64,000 nucleotides of DNA, taken from the NCBI GenBank assembly GCA_009602735.1, contig WELA01007006.1, positions 1-64,000 on the forward strand, written 5' to 3'. Position numbers and translations under genes: made by a program. The notes beneath the pieces are model-generated. The model was not told the origin of the DNA, ran no database searches, and worked only from the letters and a program-made list of their open reading frames with translations. Numbering within the stretch: the first letter of the stretch is position 1; each line of letters opens with the position of its first letter. Below are positions 1 to 8,700 of this stretch, piece after piece. The stretch is from Mesotaenium endlicherianum. Taxonomy: Eukaryota; Streptophyta; Zygnematophyceae; Zygnematales; Mesotaeniaceae.

Positions 1-1788
1 GCAGCGACCATTCTGGCCTGCTATGCACTCGCGCAGCCACTCGGCAACCGCTCCACAGTCGAGCGCGCGAGCCGCGAGCACACGCTTGTAGCACCGGCCA
101 GTCGGCCCGCTGTTCCGCAGAAGCGCGCCGGGCCAGACCAGGGACGCCGGACGGAGGAGGCACCGCGGTTGCCCCGTTCCTTCTGCATCATAGAGCCCTC
201 CACGACCTCAACAGAGTTGACGCCACATGCGCTCGCTTCGCCTATGACGACGGTGCAGCTCAGCGCCGAGGTCATCTCTCTAGCACTGCACCGCATGCCA
301 GCGGTCTCCTTTGCAGAGCTCGGCGTCTCCATGGAGGCAACGAGGCAGGCCGCCCAGCTGATGCTCCAGTCGCGCAGAGCCACGCTGCACACCGCCTCCA
401 GGAGGCCGACAACCGATGCCGCCACCGCGGTGCGATCCGCGCCCGCGCGCCTTGCGCATGAGCGCAGGATGATCAGCACTCCTAACGCCGCGTTTGTGGA
501 TAATTCGCAGGGGATCGTACTCGTCAACACCCAGGCGCCGCAGCGCATCATGTTTGACACAGGAGCGCAGCCAGTTCTCATCAGCCTCCGCTACTTCCGT
601 CAGCTGGGACTCTCTTCCGCTGACTTGGAAGACTCTCCGACGCGCATTAACACCGCTGCCGGCACGTCCGAGACCGTCGCCGGCCGCACGAGGTTGGCGC
701 TACTGTTCACTCTGCGCCCAGGCACGGCAGACGAGACAACCATCCATCGGCACGCACTCGTCACTCCTTCCGAGTCCTTTGATGTGCTCCTAGGGCAGGA
801 CGTGCTCTTTCCCATTGGCGCCGCGGTCGACAACTGGGCAGAACGCGTCTTCTATCGTCCCGACTGGAGGACAGGGGGGACGCGCACCGCATCCTTGCCC
901 CTTGACATTGTCGCTCGCCGCCCAGCAGTGTCCGCTCTTTATGGCTTCATGGGGCTGGACGATGGCCGGCCAGTGGTCAAGACCGCTAAGGACGGGCCCA
1001 AGGACAAGGAGATCTTTGTGGGGGTGGACCTGCTTGAGCCACAGGACGAGGAGCCGGACCTACCTAGTGCCGAGCTCCACCTCACGCCGCAGCAGCAGGC
1101 GGATGTCCTGGCAGCCCAGGCCAGGGAGCATATCCGCATCTGCACTGCCCACAGCGCGATGATGCGGCAGATGGCGGACGATGCCACTGAGGCCCTCGCC
1201 ACGGCCAGCACAGCCATCGCTGCCGCCGCCCTTGCCCGCGGTGCGGTCGCAGCGCCTACGGCTCATCAAGGGGTCTCGGCCTCTCGCGGCGAGCCGTTCG
1301 CGAGGACCGACGTCCGCGTTCACCACGACGTGCCTGTTGGCGTGGCTATTCAGTACAGTATGAACTCTCAGCCGCCCCCTCACGACGCCTCGCATCAGAC
1401 CGGCGAGACCTGGCCTTGCACCACGGCATCCGAAGACAAGGCCATGCGGCAGGCGGCTTATCCTGGCAGATCCGACGACCAGTCCCTCAAGAGTGAGGAG
1501 GAGACACAGTGGGAGCGACTGCCAGAGGCATCCGTCGAGGTACTCGACGCGGCGCCACAAAAAGAACCCTCGCCAGCTGCGCTTATAGCACGCAGGCAGC
1601 GCGCACCTACTGGTCCGCCCGGCTTTGGCGCACCCAGCCAGCCCATGACATACGACTGGCCCAGCAGAGCTCGCACCAACACCGCTGGACCCAGCCGTCC
1701 AGTGTCACACGACTGCTCGACGAGCCACGAGTGTCGCCGCATCGCGCATTTGTTTTGCGACGAGCCGGGCTGCCGCGGCCTCCTCTAG
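1..1788 (+). CDS. Retropepsin-containing polyprotein, 5'-truncated by window edge
   Basis: The frame beginning at base 1 is open to the TAG at 1788; an internal TTG at 169 is not a convincing start, so the true start lies upstream. An aspartic protease of retropepsin type is visible: the active-site motif FDTGAQP begins near 553, and a downstream LLGQDVLF motif near 787 fits the ILG flap-end motif. In Ty3 elements this enzyme cleaves Gag-Pol inside the particle. After about base 1000 the chain is low complexity (Ala, Pro, Gln, Arg rich) with no recognised domain, ending in a short Cys/His-containing tail. No CCHC zinc knuckle of Gag is seen, so Gag is presumably upstream. Confidence 0.75.
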   Translation, partial: AATILACYALAQPLGNRSTVERASREHTLVAPASRPAVPQKRAGPDQGRRTEEAPRLPRSFCIIEPSTTSTELTPHALASPMTTVQLSAEVISLALHRMPAVSFAELGVSMEATRQAAQLMLQSRRATLHTASRRPTTDAATAVRSAPARLAHERRMISTPNAAFVDNSQGIVLVNTQAPQRIMFDTGAQPVLISLRYFRQLGLSSADLEDSPTRINTAAGTSETVAGRTRLALLFTLRPGTADETTIHRHALVTPSESFDVLLGQDVLFPIGAAVDNWAERVFYRPDWRTGGTRTASLPLDIVARRPAVSALYGFMGLDDGRPVVKTAKDGPKDKEIFVGVDLLEPQDEEPDLPSAELHLTPQQQADVLAAQAREHIRICTAHSAMMRQMADDATEALATASTAIAAAALARGAVAAPTAHQGVSASRGEPFARTDVRVHHDVPVGVAIQYSMNSQPPPHDASHQTGETWPCTTASEDKAMRQAAYPGRSDDQSLKSEEETQWERLPEASVEVLDAAPQKEPSPAALIARRQRAPTGPPGFGAPSQPMTYDWPSRARTNTAGPSRPVSHDCSTSHECRRIAHLFCDEPGCRGLL

Positions 1789-1984
1789 CGCTGGCACACA
1801 CTCCATACAATAGCCAGCGCCCAGGCTCAGCGTCCGCGAGCCACACCGCACGACCCCGTCTATCTGCGCCCATCTGACCTACGCACATCGCACTTGGCCG
1901 ACCATCGGACCCGCTCGAGAGACCACTCCTCTCCGCGAGACGAGCCGCTCCCGATCGCTCACACCCCTTTGCAAGACGCAAGAG

Positions 1985-2383
1985 GTGACTCCCCTCCGCG
2001 AGACGCGAGCCCGCTCCGTCACGCCGCCCTACGACGACAGGGAGCGCACACCTCCTTACGACGACACGCGGGCCTGCGGGGACACGCCGTCATACGACGA
2101 CACTCTAGACCGACGCCGCACTCCGCCCTTCCGGCCCCTCTCAGCTGGCGATGACGCTCAGTCGTCTTCCGAGGCGCATTTTGTGATGCTGGCCCCTACA
2201 GCTCCGCGCGCCAGCGTCCCTCGCAGCCACATCGTTGGCGACGGTCCCTCCGGGTCACCTCCTCCCAAGGTGGCCCGCACCGCCAGCAGGCCGCCCAGTC
2301 GACACCCATTTATGGCCGCCGCACGCACACGGCTCATGTCTAGTCTCCGGCATCCCCGAGACGCGCCCGTCCCACGAGGGTAG
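1985..2383 (+). pseudogene. Repeat-rich linker segment in the methyltransferase frame, closed by TAG
   Basis: This segment of about 132 residues lies in the same frame as the methyltransferase. It contains tandem Pro-Pro-Tyr-Asp-Asp type repeats (roughly 2010-2115) and then a Ser/Pro/Arg-rich stretch. A single TAG at 2381-2383 stops it; the same frame then stays open into the methyltransferase at 2483. It may be the former N-terminal arm of the methyltransferase protein cut by one nonsense mutation, or linker between protease and methyltransferase. No domain recognised. Confidence 0.45.
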
Positions 2384-2482
2384 GCCCGGCCGCGAGTCCA
2401 GCTGGCCCCTCGCCGGTTAGTTTGGTCCCCGCAGGACGTCAACAGCCCCGAGCGCTCCGCCTGCACAGTCCCCTCTGCAGAC

Positions 2483-4429
2483 ATGCGCGCACGCCAGCGG
2501 GCCTATTTCGACCCGCACCCCTACTTGACTCAGCGTCCCGTTAACCAGCTGGCCCACGCGGCCTCGCACCAGACTGACCGCGCCCAGCGCGACTGGTGGC
2601 AGCAGCTGTGCGTGGCCTCGGCCCGACGTCAGGCCTGCGCTGTCTCTCCGACAGCCCTGCAGGATGCGCGCCTGCGGTGGCGCACATACCAGGCCCACTC
2701 ACGAGAGGAGCGCCCGCAGCCGCTCACTGACCGCATCCCCAGCCTTACGCGTGACTACGCAAACCGTGCTGTGGCCACCCTCCGCATGGCACCACATCAG
2801 CACAGCGCCGAGCGTACCTTCCCGCCGCCCGCTCAGCCCGGCACCCCCGCAGTGGGGTGTCGCCCACTTCCGACTCCTATCTGCGCAGACGCTCTAGACG
2901 AGCGGCCCGGCGGCATCGTCCTCGTCGAGCTCTTCGCCGGCATCGCCACCGGGTTACTCGCGACCTTACAGGCCGGCATCCCGGTGCGCCGCTACGTCTA
3001 CGTCAATCTTGATCCTGAGGCCCAGACGGTGGCCCGTCGGCAAATGGCGTTGGGTCACGAGCGGTTCCCTGACCTCCTTCCCGCGCACGCATTTTGCCGC
3101 GCTCAGACAGACTGGCCCATGGACATCCGCGACATCACCGTCGAGCATGTCATCCGACTTGGGCCCATTGACCTCGTCATCGCCGGTTGGGAGTGCCAGG
3201 GCTACTCCAGAGCCGGGCGTGGCAGGGCGCTCAGCGATCCCCACACGGCCCTCTTCTGGCACTTGCTCCGCGTCCTCAACATTGTTGAGCATCGCCAGCC
3301 GCCACACACACTCGCGTGGGTCCTGGAGAACGTGGCCGCGCGCCACGATCGCCGACCCGATGTTAGCGCCAACTTCGCTCTTTGCAGCAGCTACGTTGGC
3401 CGCGAGGCCATCATCGACGCTGCCCAGATTGGTTCCTTCGCGCACCGCGTCCGCGCCTACTTCACGAACCTGGCGATGCCAGGTACTCTCGAGGCGTTGG
3501 CCGCCTCTCATCCACGTCACCCACGCACTGTCGACTCCATCCTTGATGCCCCTCGTCTGGCCCAGCGGGTGACTGCACTACTGCACCCCTCCATGGCGCA
3601 GTGTGAGGTCCTGCATGACGTCACTCGCGCGCTGCCAACTTTTGTCAGCCGCTACGACAGCGACGCCTTGGTCGGAAATCAGCGCGGGATGGTCATCGAC
3701 TTGGAGACTGGCATGTTTGACAGGCCGCACCCTGCGGAGATGGAGCATGCCATGGGCTTCCCGCCGCATCTCACACAGGTGGACGGTCTCACTGAGGTGC
3801 ACCGCATTCGCCTCTTGGGGCAGGCGATCGACGCAAACGTCCTCACGTGGATTCTGCTGCAGACGCAAGCCTTGGCACCTCTCTACGCCGCAGCCCGGCA
3901 TCCCAAGCTGCCTCGGCCTGCCGATGATATGGACGATGACTCCACCAACGATGACCACCCGGCCCCGCCTGGCACGACATGGCATCCTCAGCGCGCAGGT
4001 CCTGCACCGACGGCGTGCGCGCGCGCACCCTCCCCACCACCGCGCAGGGAGGACTCTGGTTCGCTGGGGGGGGGGCCGGCGCAGAGAGGAGTCCTCGCAG
4101 CGACCCAGGGACTCCCGGTCACCTATTCTTTTTCCTCGCTCGCAGGCAGACGGTGCCAACAAGCAGCTGGCCGCAGCTGCCACGGAGCAAGTACCCGCGG
4201 CAGGCCAAGCGCCAACCGCTGCAGGGCAGGTGACACCTGCAGTCCCACAGTCTACCCCAGCGGCAAGACAAGAAACTCCAGCTGCAGGCCAGGCGACGCC
4301 ACCAGCTCCACCGACATGGAAGCTGGGGGGGACACTCACCAAGGCACAGGCTGCACAGTTGACGGCACTGCTGGACGGAAGGCGCAGCACCAGCTTTGCC
4401 AGCAGCATGCACGATCTCGGGCGCTATAG
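2483..4429 (+). CDS. DNMT3-like C5-cytosine DNA methyltransferase encoded by the retrotransposon
   Basis: 648 codons from ATG 2483; the frame is open back to 2384. C5-methyltransferase motifs are in canonical order: motif I ELFAGIATG (residues about 149-157, SAM binding), motif IV WECQG (236-240, catalytic Cys238), motif VI ENV (282-284), motif VIII HRVRAYFTN (from 321), and a C-terminal MGFP segment followed by a motif-X-like LLGQAIDANV near 443-452. The IATG signature, the AHRxR form of motif VIII and the RxxLLG end resemble DNMT3 more than DNMT1 or CMT, and the order excludes the rearranged DRM type. The usual Pro before the catalytic Cys is Glu here. The chain after about residue 500 is low complexity, and the RT frame takes over near a G10 run. 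Expected activity is cytosine methylation of DNA; the target is unknown. Confidence 0.88.
   Translation: MRARQRAYFDPHPYLTQRPVNQLAHAASHQTDRAQRDWWQQLCVASARRQACAVSPTALQDARLRWRTYQAHSREERPQPLTDRIPSLTRDYANRAVATLRMAPHQHSAERTFPPPAQPGTPAVGCRPLPTPICADALDERPGGIVLVELFAGIATGLLATLQAGIPVRRYVYVNLDPEAQTVARRQMALGHERFPDLLPAHAFCRAQTDWPMDIRDITVEHVIRLGPIDLVIAGWECQGYSRAGRGRALSDPHTALFWHLLRVLNIVEHRQPPHTLAWVLENVAARHDRRPDVSANFALCSSYVGREAIIDAAQIGSFAHRVRAYFTNLAMPGTLEALAASHPRHPRTVDSILDAPRLAQRVTALLHPSMAQCEVLHDVTRALPTFVSRYDSDALVGNQRGMVIDLETGMFDRPHPAEMEHAMGFPPHLTQVDGLTEVHRIRLLGQAIDANVLTWILLQTQALAPLYAAARHPKLPRPADDMDDDSTNDDHPAPPGTTWHPQRAGPAPTACARAPSPPPRREDSGSLGGGPAQRGVLAATQGLPVTYSFSSLAGRRCQQAAGRSCHGASTRGRPSANRCRAGDTCSPTVYPSGKTRNSSCRPGDATSSTDMEAGGDTHQGTGCTVDGTAGRKAQHQLCQQHARSRAL
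4066..4075 (+). other. G10 run at the switch between methyltransferase and RT frames
   Basis: Ten consecutive G. Upstream, sense coding is in frame 2 (methyltransferase); downstream, sense coding toward the RT, beginning with Ala-Ala-Gly-Gln repeats, is in frame 3. The run is the only obvious slippage-prone site between them. It could be a programmed slip, a one-base indel in this copy, or a sequencing error in a homopolymer. Confidence 0.5.
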
Positions 4430-5219
4430 GGAGGACCCCATGCGGATTACTCTCACGTCGCAGGAGCCCATTTTCCTGAAGCGTTATCGCTACAGCCACT
4501 TCGAGGATGGCTTGATCAGCGCGCAGACAGGCAAGCTAGAGGACAGTCGGCTCATTCAGGAGTCCTCCTCTTGCTATGCCGCACCCACGGTCATGCCAGC
4601 CAAGAAGGATGCCTCGGGCAACCGGTCCGAGAAGAGGATGTGCGGTGATATCGTAAGCTGAACAAGGTCACCGAGCAGGACAGATATCCGATGCCGACGC
4701 CTGACAAGATCTTTGACGACATTGGCACGTGCACTTGGTTCTCAGTGCTGGATCTGCGTCAGGGCTTCACCCATTGCCGAGGAGGACCAGCATAAGACGG
4801 CGTTCTGGGGAGCACAGCGGCTCTACGAGTGGGTGGTGATGCCGTTCGGATTGAAGAACGCGCCAGCTACCTTTTAGAGGGTGATGGATAAGGAGCTGGT
4901 CGGGCTGTTCTTTGCCTGATGCTACATCGATGACGTGCTCGTCTTCAGTCAGATGTTTGAGGAGCACGTGGCGCACATCACTGCTGTCCTGGACCGCTTG
5001 GAGGCCGCTGGGCTCAAGTGCCATCCAGGCAAGTGCACTTTTGGGACCCGCGAGGTGGAGTACCTTGGCCACTTGCTCTCCTCCAGCCGATTGGCACCCC
5101 AGCTGGCGAAGATCTCGGCCATCACAGGCATCCCACCTCCTACAGATCTCTCGCAACTGCGGGCCTTCCTCGGCATTGCCAACTACTATCGCCGCTTCGT
5201 GCCAGGGTTCAGCGAGCTA
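4076..5219 (+). pseudogene. pol: Reverse transcriptase, interrupted
   Basis: After an Ala/Pro/Gln repeat linker (about 4160-4310), RT similarity starts near 4440 (ending RMCGD by 4650), continues through DLRQGF (near 4755), [12 protein letters not shown] (near 4840) and the YIDD catalytic motif near 4921, into the thumb. Breaks: a frameshift near 4650, another near 4770, a TAG after PATF at 4876, and a TGA just before the YIDD motif. This enzyme would copy the element RNA into cDNA in the particle; as written it cannot be made. Confidence 0.85.
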
Positions 5220-6185
5220 GCCAAGCCGCTCAACGACTTGCCCCGCAAGGGCGTTGCCTACGTGTGGGAACCAGAGCAGCAGGCGGCATTCGATAAGCTC
5301 AAGGAGCTGCTGGTGAGCTCTCCTGTGCTTTGGCGTCCTGACTACGCGAAGCCCTTCATCCTCCACACCGATTGGTCGCAGGCAGGGCTGGGCGCTGTGC
5401 TGGTGCAGGAGCATGACGGCTTCGAGCATGTGGTGGCCTACGCCAGCCGCAGCAACAACCGCGCGGAAGGCAACTACGGCTCCTACGAGGGGGAGCGCCT
5501 GGCAGCAGTCTGGGCGATCGTGCACTTCAGGCACTATCTCTACGGCACGCACTTCCGCGTGGTCACCGATCATCAGCCACTTAAGTGGCTCATGATGTCG
5601 GAGCGCTTGACCGGCAAGTACGCACGGTGGGCGCTTATCTTGCAGGAGTACACCTTCGACGTGCACCACCGTCCAGGCTCGACCAACCTGGACGCTGACG
5701 GTCTCAGCCGTATCCCGCTGCCCTCCTCGAAGGATCTCACTGTGGCCCGCCACGATGAGGATGAGCCGGTGGCCTGGCACGCGGCGGCCTTCCTGGCCTT
5801 CATCGTGGACGGCGATGTGCGGCCCGCAGGGCTCACTAGCCTGGACATGGTCACCGTCACCACCCGGCGATTGGCCCTGGCAGCGGCAGAGGATCAGGAC
5901 AGCTGGCAGCGCGGTCCCAAGGACGTGTGGGACGACGCCCCAGTGCTGCAGTACGTCACGGCCAAGGGATTGGCATCCGATGTCAGCGCACGCGAGCGCG
6001 ACCGCATCCTCAGGCGCAGCCGCGACTTCATTTTCATGGAGGGGCGCGTGCGGCGCGTGATGGCAGACGGCTCCGTCCTGGTGGTCCCTGAACCTGCCAT
6101 ACGCAGTCAGCTGGTGCGCCGAGTGCACGAGTCCCTCGGGCACTTCGGTGTCAAGCGCACCTTCAGTCTTCTTCAAGCCGAGTAG
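4935..6185 (+). CDS. pol: Pol segment: RT thumb, RNase H and first half of integrase zinc finger
   Basis: Open for 416 codons in the frame shared with the integrase. It includes the RT thumb (YLGHLL, then FLGIANYYRRF near 5165-5200), RNase H of Ty3 type (HTDWSQAGLGAVL near 5365, the Glu in the YEGERLAA segment near 5485, VVTDHQPLKWL near 5560), a tether, and the two His of the integrase HHCC finger (HESLGHFG near 6128). The TAG at 6183-6185 falls inside that finger; the next open stretch is in the same frame, so a single nonsense change separates them. The ATG at 4935 is internal, not a natural start. Confidence 0.85.
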   Translation: MLVFSQMFEEHVAHITAVLDRLEAAGLKCHPGKCTFGTREVEYLGHLLSSSRLAPQLAKISAITGIPPPTDLSQLRAFLGIANYYRRFVPGFSELAKPLNDLPRKGVAYVWEPEQQAAFDKLKELLVSSPVLWRPDYAKPFILHTDWSQAGLGAVLVQEHDGFEHVVAYASRSNNRAEGNYGSYEGERLAAVWAIVHFRHYLYGTHFRVVTDHQPLKWLMMSERLTGKYARWALILQEYTFDVHHRPGSTNLDADGLSRIPLPSSKDLTVARHDEDEPVAWHAAAFLAFIVDGDVRPAGLTSLDMVTVTTRRLALAAAEDQDSWQRGPKDVWDDAPVLQYVTAKGLASDVSARERDRILRRSRDFIFMEGRVRRVMADGSVLVVPEPAIRSQLVRRVHESLGHFGVKRTFSLLQAE

Positions 6186-6197
6186 TGGTGGCACGGC

Positions 6198-7403
6198 ATG
6201 ACTAAGGTCGTCGCCGCAGTCGTCAGCAGCTGCACTCTCTGCGACCGTGTGCGCTCGAGCTTCACAGCGGGCACCGTTGCCCTCAGCCCCCTTCTTATTC
6301 AGGGGCTGTTCTACAGGTGGTCGCTTGACTTGGCTGGGGAGCTGCCCAAGTCTTGCCAGGGCAACCTCTACGTTTTAGTGATGATTGAGCACATGTCCAA
6401 GTGGATCGAGCTCGTGCCATTGCCCAGCAAGGCCTGTGAGGGGATCGCTCAGGCCTTCCTCAATCAGGTCCTTAGCCGTTTTGGCGGCTGCGCTGAGGTG
6501 CTGACCGACCAGGGCAAGGAGTTCCAGGGCAGCTTTCAGAAGCTGCTGGAGCGCTCTATGATCGACCACCGCACCACCTCCCGCGATCATCCTCAAGCAA
6601 ACGGCCTCGCCGAGCGCATGGTGCAGACCGTCAAGCTAGGGTTGCGGAAGTACTGCCTTGCCCACAACCGTAACCACTGGGACGACGCCCTCCCTTGGCT
6701 GGCGATGGGGTACAGGTTCAGTAAGCAGGCCTCCCTGGCCTCGCACTCTCCCTACTTCCTTCTCTACGGTCGACAGCCCATCCTACCAGCAGCAGCCAGG
6801 ATTGTGGTCGAGAACGTCTTGGACTTGGACAGTCCCGAGACATGGAGTGCTCTTATCGGGCAACGTGCTCAGCTCTTTCGGCGCCTGATGCCCATGGCCA
6901 TGGATAACCTCAGCATCGCACAGCATCGCGACACACTGAGGTACGCCATGACTCGTGGAGGAGCCTTTCATCCGCGGGTGTTGCAGTTTTCCGCAGGTGA
7001 CTTCGTGTACCTGCGACGCCAGACGAAAAACACCCTCGACACCAGCAGCTCGCCCGTCATCCTGCGCGTCAAGCGTGCCTTGGCGTCAGGAGTCCTGGAG
7101 CTGGAAGGCGCAGATGGCCGTCTTCACAAGGACCACACAAAGAACTGTGGGCCGTGCCACCTTCCTAACTTTGACTTACAGGTCCGTCCCCGCGACGCGC
7201 GGCCGCCCAAGGACTGGGCGTGCCAGATCTGTCACAGCACTGGCCAGGAGGCCAAGATGCTGCTCTGCGACAGCTGCAACCTCGGCTTCCACATCGGCTG
7301 CCTCGACCCGCCGCTGGCCCGCGTGCCAGTCGCAGACTGGTTCTGCGGAGACTGCACTGAGCTAGCCTTAGGCAGCGTACACAGCCCATCAGCTAGAGGC
7401 TGA
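6198..7403 (+). CDS. pol: Integrase catalytic core with C-terminal PHD finger
   Basis: 401 codons. The CTLC pair near residues 12-15 completes the HHCC finger begun upstream. The rve catalytic triad is visible: Asp44 (SLDLAG), Asp104 (LTDQGKEF) and Glu139 (GLAERM), with D-D-35-E spacing. After the core and an SH3-like C-terminal region, the protein ends in a complete C4HC3 PHD finger: Cys342, 345, 357, 360, His365, Cys368, 383, 386, with the conserved Trp381 two before the last Cys pair. PHD fingers commonly read histone H3 tail methylation state. Here it takes the place of the chromodomain found in the other elements of this window, so it may tether integration complexes to particular chromatin (inference). 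Stop TGA at 7403, just before the polypurine tract. Confidence 0.9.
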   Translation: MTKVVAAVVSSCTLCDRVRSSFTAGTVALSPLLIQGLFYRWSLDLAGELPKSCQGNLYVLVMIEHMSKWIELVPLPSKACEGIAQAFLNQVLSRFGGCAEVLTDQGKEFQGSFQKLLERSMIDHRTTSRDHPQANGLAERMVQTVKLGLRKYCLAHNRNHWDDALPWLAMGYRFSKQASLASHSPYFLLYGRQPILPAAARIVVENVLDLDSPETWSALIGQRAQLFRRLMPMAMDNLSIAQHRDTLRYAMTRGGAFHPRVLQFSAGDFVYLRRQTKNTLDTSSSPVILRVKRALASGVLELEGADGRLHKDHTKNCGPCHLPNFDLQVRPRDARPPKDWACQICHSTGQEAKMLLCDSCNLGFHIGCLDPPLARVPVADWFCGDCTELALGSVHSPSARG

Positions 7404-7408
7404 GAGCT

Positions 7409-7416
7409 GGGGGGGG
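7409..7416 (+). other. Polypurine tract (G8) of the methyltransferase element
   Basis: A purine-rich GAGAGCTGGGGGGGG stretch directly precedes the point where sequence shared with the second LTR copy begins (7417). Position and composition fit the plus-strand primer for reverse transcription. Confidence 0.7.
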
Positions 7417-7553
7417 AATTAAACCATTTGACACTTGACTCCCTTTTTGGCTATAAATCCATTTGTATCATAGACTTCATTGCAGCAAAGCCTGCTTGTC
7501 TATTGTGTGTTGCTTATGCCGACAATGCGCACCCAATCTCGTAACGCACGACA
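7417..7553 (+). repeat. 3' LTR of the methyltransferase element, 137 bp
   Basis: It starts right after the G8 tract and matches 8564-8700 over 137 bp with 9 differences by eye; similarity stops at the same base on both sides. It contains a TATA box (TATAAAT, 7452-7458). It begins AATTAAA and ends ACA rather than the usual TG...CA. Confidence 0.75.
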
Positions 7554-8563
7554 GCTGTCATGATTTATTGAGTCGGGGTTGCCGCACAAAACCAAGCTCC
7601 ACATGTGTGAACCATCAACCTAGGAAGGCCGACTTTGCATACGCTTTACGCATCCATACGTTGACCTTTTCTCAATTTCCAAGTCACCAAAGTGTAGCGC
7701 GTCGAGTCACCTTCCGAATGGCACCGGGTTCGCGTCATTTGGTCAAGTATTGAGCCAGATATGAGCGTTCTAGTTCGCGTCACCTACCGGCCCCTAGCGG
7801 ATCCTCACCAAAGGGCAATTTGTGTTTCAATGTGCACAAGGGACATGTTCTTGCCTATTCGTGACCCCCTAAAACTTCTAGCTTGTGCGCACAAATCCGC
7901 GAGCCCCTTAGCCTACATAAGCTTTGCATTTCCATAGTATATGTGCATCATTGAGGCTATAACTTGGTGACTGCATCACCTACTCCTAGACGAAGCTTCC
8001 TCAATTTCCAGATCCACTTTTGAGGCGCTATCTAGGTAGAATCACCCAAGGTAAGCTCGGCCAATGAGAGACACATAGCATATCCTACGCACCTTGCTTT
8101 GATTGGTTTGAGTTATGCTTAGCCTATAGGAGTACTGGTACATGCCTTGTACACATTAGCGGGCATAGGAGAGCCTCCTAGAGTGACTACATGCATTGAA
8201 TCCGCCGCATACCCCGCCGGATTTCCAGGAGTATAAGTACAAGAGATGTCCCTAGAAGAGACATCTTTTAGAAGTCCATTATGCCAGGTGTAAGTAACAG
8301 AGATTATCAGTAAAGCTTACACTTTTTATCTCTTGTGTTTCAGGACCACTGAGTTACTCTCTTGTGAAGAGCAAGCCCTCCAGGCTTCCAATCACTTGAA
8401 GAACTTCACAAGTGGTGAGCAAGGTCACAGCTTAAGCCCTTGCTATAGGACTACTTTGAAGATCATGATGTGCTTCCAGTGATCTTTTGGGCCATACTTC
8501 ATTAGTTGTTTTCCTACCAGATTACAGTCTTGAGGTGCTCACTCTGGAGAGTACACTTACCTT
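7554..8563. other. Non-coding stretch between two 137-bp LTRs, probably old repeat
   Basis: No convincing gene. Parts of 7860-8130 resemble the reverse complement of 43130-43400; for example a 17-bp GGCTATAACTTGGTGAC block is exact in inverted orientation. Around 8230-8350 a TATAAGTA and a transcript-like stretch resemble LTR promoter sequence. I read it as diverged repeat flanking the retrotransposon block. Confidence 0.4.
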
Positions 8564-8700
8564 AATTAAAACATTTGACCCTTGACTCCCTTTTTGGCTA
8601 TAAAGCCATTTGTATTATAGACTTCATTGCAGCAAAGCCTGCTTGTCTATTGCGTGTTGCTTATGTCAACAATGCGCACCCGATCTCGTAACGCACAACA
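8564..8700 (+). repeat. Second 137-bp LTR of the methyltransferase element family (probable solo LTR)
   Basis: Same length and ends as 7417-7553. There is no polypurine tract before it and no primer-binding site after it, and the flanking 5 bases do not match. A solo LTR or a recombination remnant is the simplest reading. Confidence 0.65.

Larger units (their letters stand above)
1..7553 (+). mobile_element. Ty3/gypsy element with DNA methyltransferase and PHD finger (5' part outside window)
   Basis: In order on the + strand: retropepsin-containing polyprotein, a short repeat-rich segment, a DNMT3-like cytosine methyltransferase, RT, RNase H, HHCC zinc finger, DDE integrase, PHD finger, a G8 polypurine tract and a 137-bp LTR. 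Order PR-RT-RH-IN is that of Ty3/gypsy. The first frame is open from base 1, so gag, primer site and 5' LTR lie left of the window. It is visibly GC-richer than the other elements here. The RT has at least two frameshifts and two stops, and one stop separates RNase H from integrase, so this copy is probably not autonomous. The protease, methyltransferase and integrase-PHD frames are individually open. Confidence 0.9.

Noticed and set aside
3578-4408. 276-residue ORF antisense to the methyltransferase
   Set aside because: Shadow of the GC-rich sense frame; no motif.
7417-8700. A 1.3-kb TRIM element bounded by the two 137-bp LTRs
   Set aside because: No primer-binding site follows the first copy and no polypurine tract precedes the second.
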